Part shown: positions 60,111 through 64,000 of the stretch, one piece after another | Numbering within the stretch: position 1 is the stretch's first letter | How the letters are laid out: every line of letters begins with the position of its first letter | NCBI RefSeq assembly: GCF_002234675.1 | Contig: NC_019864.2 | Span: forward strand, 16,819,582-16,883,581 | DNA: 64,000 bases | Direction: 5' to 3' | Source of the DNA: Oryzias latipes | Taxonomy: Eukaryota; Chordata; Actinopteri; Beloniformes; Adrianichthyidae | Program-made: the position numbers and the translations under genes | Notes under the pieces: generated by a model | Told to the model about the DNA's origin: nothing | Seen by the model: only the letters and a program-made list of their open reading frames with translations | Database searches by the model: none

Positions 60111-63100
60111 ATGTCTGCCACGGATTCGGACAACTCCATCGACTGGCTGGCGAGCGACAATGAGGAGAGCGACAGCGGAGTGACGGAAAAGAGGGACTTG
60201 GGCCCGCCTGACAGCAGCTGCAGTAGCAGCATGCTGAGGGAGGGGGACAGGATGAGGAAGGAGGTCAGGGAGGTCTCCAGCTGGGGATCTCCCAGCTGCA
60301 CTGAGAGACGGGACCGAGCCTCCGCCACTGGACTGTGTAGAAAGCAGCAAGGAGGCAAAGCGGAAGCTGAGAAGGCGCTGAAGAGACCCCACAGCTCGTC
60401 GGAGGAGCAGCGCAGAGAGCAGCAGCTCTTCTGCTCAGAGAAAGACAGAATCTTCAGCGAGAAGGTGAGCAACCCCATGACTCATATCTGCTACACCGCA
60501 GCGCTGCTTACAAAGTCAGCAAAACTAGGAAATGCCCTATCACCCAGATTGGCTCCCCAGCTGCGTTTAAAGGCATTTCCAGTAAAGACGACCCTCCCTC
60601 ATCACTGCAGGAGGAGGAGGATTTTTTTTTCTCTTTAAAGGAAAAAGTCAGAAGTAAAACACGGGCATCCACGGTCAAATATGCTCCAATAAAGGTCTGA
60701 GTTCAAATCCCTGTTTTGTTTGCAGTGCATGGAGCTGCAGTGCTACATTCATCCGCTGTCATTGATCTTGAACGGCCTCCGTTCAGGCAGATACAAAGAA
60801 AGTAAGTCGATATCTTCGTGTTTCTTTACTGTTCTTTTCTTCTTTTTTTCTGGCTTGAGTGTTTTTTCAAAATAAAAGACTTTTAGATGAGTCATTGTTT
60901 CTCAGAGAAGAACCAGGAGGAGATCACCCTTTGCAGAGTATCTGTCCCAGAGATTGTGTCACAGGACCCCCCCCCCCCCTCCTCCTCTCCCGTGTGTAAG
61001 CATGTGTGGCTTTTGTAACACAGCTCATCCTGGCTTAGTGTTCATTTAGCAACAGCTGTACTTCAAGAGATAAAAAAAAGAAGCAATCACAAATGTGTTT
61101 AATGTGCTCTAAGCGAGAAATTTCACAATTCCGCCTTCCTTGTGTAATTGGCGGTGGGTTATGGAAACAAAATGTTCCCTTCCTGGCAGAGCAGCTTCTG
61201 TGTGTGTGCAGTTTGATCTTTTTTTGTTTGCTTTTTGTAATAAAACAAAAAGTCCAGACAAGCTTCTCTGGGGTTTCGGTAAAACCCCCCAGCCTTAAAT
61301 GAACCCGCCACTTCCCGGGCCACAGGGGCAGGGGGTCTGTTCCTCCTCTCAGACCCAAACTCCATCTGCTGCACAGACTCAGTCCTGCTGTCGACACAGT
61401 TCACCAGACTCAAGCTGCGGCTCTCCTCTTTTTCCAGGACTCAGCAGTTTCCAGGAGAGCGTGGCCATGGACAGGATTCAGAGGATCATGGGTGTCCTGC
61501 AGAACCCTTTTATGGGGTAAGTGTCAACATTTTGCAGTATTAGTTTAATTTATTTTTCATCCAACCATTTATACTTGGATTATTTAAATTGATTCTTGAT
61601 TTTTTTTTTTTTTATCTGGATCATAATCTGAGTGGGTATCAGCCGCCAATGTGAAAAACTGTGATTTACTGCCGTGTTAAGTGGGGGTCCATCCTGTCTG
61701 GGACACAGCGGGTTGCCGCCACACAGCAGGTTTACTGCAGAGGTGGCTGGGTCGCATTTTAGCCAGGCATCTTGTTAAAAATGCATCAGGCTCCATGGTG
61801 GGAGCAGCACACTTGTGTCTGCTTGATTAGCTCTTCACCGGCTGGGAAATGCTGAGAGTGTAACGCCAACCTTTTTCTTTTTTTTTTTTAAAGAGAACGG
61901 GTGATATCCTAAAAAAAAAAAATTTTTTTTTTTGTCATTATATGAGATCTAATGCAGAGAAATGGTATAAAAAAATAAAACGCAATTAAATCAATAAAAA
62001 CAGATTTCTATTGACCATTTTTACATTAATCGATTTTTTTAAATCAAACAAAAGCAGGAAGATCTGAGAAGAAAGAAAAACGTTGTGCAGATCAAAGCTG
62101 CATTTCCGATATGTATGTTAAGTGTTGCATGAAGGTAAACAGCTGAGTCTGACGCAGACTAAATGGTGCCGTCTTCCACCAGCTGCTTCCTTCATATGGG
62201 AGACAAAGGGAGGGTGTGGCCGCCTCCTGCAGACAGCCCGGTCGAAGGCTGGAAGGTGGAGCAGGCCCTCCCTGTCATTCCCTGTGTCTGCTTCGTGCTG
62301 CCAGCTGGCAAACACCCCCCACCCCGCCCTTAGGCGACCCAATGGGAATATGGAATCAAAGTGACTTTGGATAATCTTTCACATAAATTTTGCACAAATA
62401 GAATATAGCAAGAAGTCCTCCTGATCACATGACACCAGCTAATCCCTGGACGCCATCTGGTTTTTGTTGCCTCAGTGAGGCAGGCTCTGACCGAGCCGTC
62501 CCCCCCCCCCCACACACACACACACACACGCGGCTGCGTCATCTATTTAATATCCACGCCGACGGCCGCACTTTATGCTTGGGTTTATATTTAGACGCTG
62601 TTATGGAGCCGTTGTAGCCTGAGCCACGTGTAAGCTCAAAACGTGAGAAAGGTACTCCGGATAATTCTCTCCCCTCCTCACACACAACGGAGCGCAGGCT
62701 GTGCTCCTCTGCCCTCTGAACATTTCCTGCTTGATGGAGAGATCACATGTCTAGTAGACGGGGAAAGCTCAGAGCTGCCTAAAACGCCACCATTTCTCAC
62801 TCTTTTTGTTTTGCTTCTCCTTTTTTTCAGAGAGAAATACGTTGATATCATCCTCAAAATGGAGGAAATGCTGAAGAGCTGGTTCCCCAACGTCAAACTC
62901 CAGGAGCAGGTCACCGTCACCCCGACAGAGGAAGCCGTTCTCAGCAAGAGGCTTAAGGTAAAGTTGTAAGACGGAGGCGGCGGCGTTGTGTAACCCCCCC
63001 CCCCAGATCCGCCCTAGCTACAGCCGTGCAGCAATGACGCGGTCAAAGAGCGACAAAAATACACTTTATCATCAAATCACAGGGCTGTGGAGAGGGAAAG

Positions 63101-64000
63101 GAGGGGATTAAAGGTTATTTTTACTGCGGGCTCAGGTTCTCTGGGAACAATGTGAGAGTAGAAAAGGTAAGTTTGGAGGAGGAGCATGGAAACAGGGAGG
63201 TCAGGAAATGTTCCAGAGCATTCCTTTGTGTCTTATCAGCAGGGATTTAAATCGGAGGCTAATCCCTACTTGCACAGAAAAACATGTCAGTATTTAAATA
63301 CTTTAGATTATATCTACATGTTTACAAAAAGTAGCTATAACACAAAAAGATGAAAACTTGACTTTTAATGATGCTTCTTTGTGTTGTTTCCCATGAATCG
63401 TCTTTTTTTTCTGGGTTGGAATCTAAAAAATACTCTTAATAATAAATGACACAAGCATTTTAAAATTACAAATTTTGTGGGAGGCGTTTACTGGCAACAA
63501 TTTCACACATTTTATTAAAGAAAACTGATTTGTTTGTTTTTGTTTCGACTCATCTTTCAGTGCTTCTGTATGTAAGGAAAGTGTGTACTTGGATTTCTCC
63601 CTTCAGAAAATTTCTATAGGTTATTAGAAGAATATACATTTTCTGAGTAGACGGTTTCTGATTGATGGATTTCCAAACAGCTGACATTGAGTGTGGTTTC
63701 TGTCTTTTCCACCAGCTTTCTCCAATGACCTGCACAGCAGCCATAAGCCCCGCCTCTGCCGGTGATTCTGCAGCCAACGCCAAACTCCTGAGCGTCACGG
63801 ACCTGACTCCACCTGAGGCCTACTCCGCCAACAACCTGAAATGGCTTCACACATCACCCATCTGCTCCCCCGTGGCAGAGCAGGCCCAGGCTGGTCCCAG
63901 GCAGCTGCCGCCGCTCAGAGACAGAGACCTAACGCAGGACAGCGCCGTGTCCTCAAGCACGGACGGCCTCACAAAGACAGAAGCTGTGCCCCGAGGCCCT
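60111..64000 (+). CDS. ciart: Circadian-associated repressor of transcription (CIART/CHRONO), partial at right edge
   Basis: CIART represses CLOCK-BMAL1-driven transcription in the nucleus. The coding exons are 60111-60464, 60726-60801, 61438-61516, 62831-62957 and 63716 onward, still open at the window end. All borders are GT-AG, and 307 residues are present so far. The match to the human protein rests on its conserved core: C-M-E-L-Q...L-I-L-N-G-L-R-S-G-R-Y, then L-S-S-F-Q-E-S-V-A-M-D-R-I-Q-R-I-M-G-V-L-Q, then E-E-M-L-K-S-W-F-P-N-V. Human has QQSVAMDRIQRIVGVLQ and EGMLKTWFPQI. The last visible exon has L-K-W-L-H-T-S-P-I-C-S-P, like human W-I-H-T-T-P-I-C. The N-terminus (S-D-N-S-I-D-W-L-A-S-D-N-E-E-S-D-S-G) is acidic and serine-rich. 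The C-terminus and stop lie beyond 64000. The start is the first ATG of the frame, after an acceptor at 60070. Confidence 0.95.
60967..60979. repeat. Poly-C run in ciart intron
   Basis: A run of about 12 C residues followed by a CCTCCTC tract. Confidence 0.85.
62502..62529. repeat. Poly-C plus (CA)n in ciart intron 4
   Basis: About ten C residues followed by about nine CA units. Confidence 0.9.
62625..62645 (+). promoter_or_regulatory. Tandem E-box (CACGTG and AACGTG) in ciart intron 4
   Basis: CACGTG (62625-62630) is followed after 9 nt by AACGTG (62640-62645). Paired E-box/E-box-like sites close together are the usual CLOCK-BMAL1 arrangement; the classic spacing is 6-7 nt, so this is a near fit. 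Because the host gene is a clock repressor, an autoregulatory enhancer is plausible. Confidence 0.35.

Noticed and set aside
60072-60478. Minus-strand frames over the first ciart exon.
   Set aside because: They are shadows of the plus-strand exon, which is supported by homology and splice sites.

Overview
This is a window of vertebrate nuclear DNA, almost certainly from a teleost fish. The genes are split by short GT-AG introns, the intergenic DNA is AT-rich and full of microsatellites, and several repeats are typical of teleosts (Tc1-like and hAT relics, a tRNA-headed SINE, fold-back MITEs). No bacterial or viral gene organisation is present. The species cannot be fixed from the sequence alone.

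Five protein-coding genes can be supported, left to right. (1) The first two coding exons of a membrane-type carbonic anhydrase (ca12-like, minus strand, 2583-2839, running off the left edge). (2) A complete six-exon gene for a small single-pass membrane protein with two Kunitz domains (plus strand, 8275-10670). (3) A complete 15-exon usp3, the histone H2A/H2B ubiquitin protease (14441-23473). (4) A complete two-exon fbxl22, an SCF ubiquitin-ligase adaptor of striated muscle (26914-30210). (5) The 5' five-plus coding exons of ciart (CHRONO), a circadian transcriptional repressor (60111 to the right edge). The order ca12-usp3-fbxl22 matches human 15q22. In human, ciart lies in the paralogous region 1q21 near CA14 and APH1A, so its position here suggests a CIART copy that mammals lost.

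Between genes and in introns the DNA is mostly repeat relics. The third usp3 intron holds a 2278-bp transposon with 25-bp inverted ends, an exact 8-bp target duplication and the remains of a THAP domain (P-element-like). A 961-bp hAT element with its own exact 8-bp duplication and a decayed BED zinc finger sits inside it. Another 1.4-kb element with an exact 8-bp duplication lies at 34231-35659. A 28-kb stretch between fbxl22 and ciart has no recognisable gene. It holds a decayed LINE, a decayed Tc1-like transposase and two moderately GC-rich blocks that may be regulatory.

The genes do not form one pathway. usp3 and fbxl22 both act in ubiquitin biology but in different settings. The promoters show recognisable logic: TATA plus CRE for the carbonic anhydrase, CCAAT/CRE/ETS for usp3, a TATA with a CArG/MEF2-like site for fbxl22, and CCAAT/GC-box plus CACGTG E-boxes for ciart. 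No hit was database-checked; family calls rest on recognising conserved motifs and on exon junctions that restore the expected protein.
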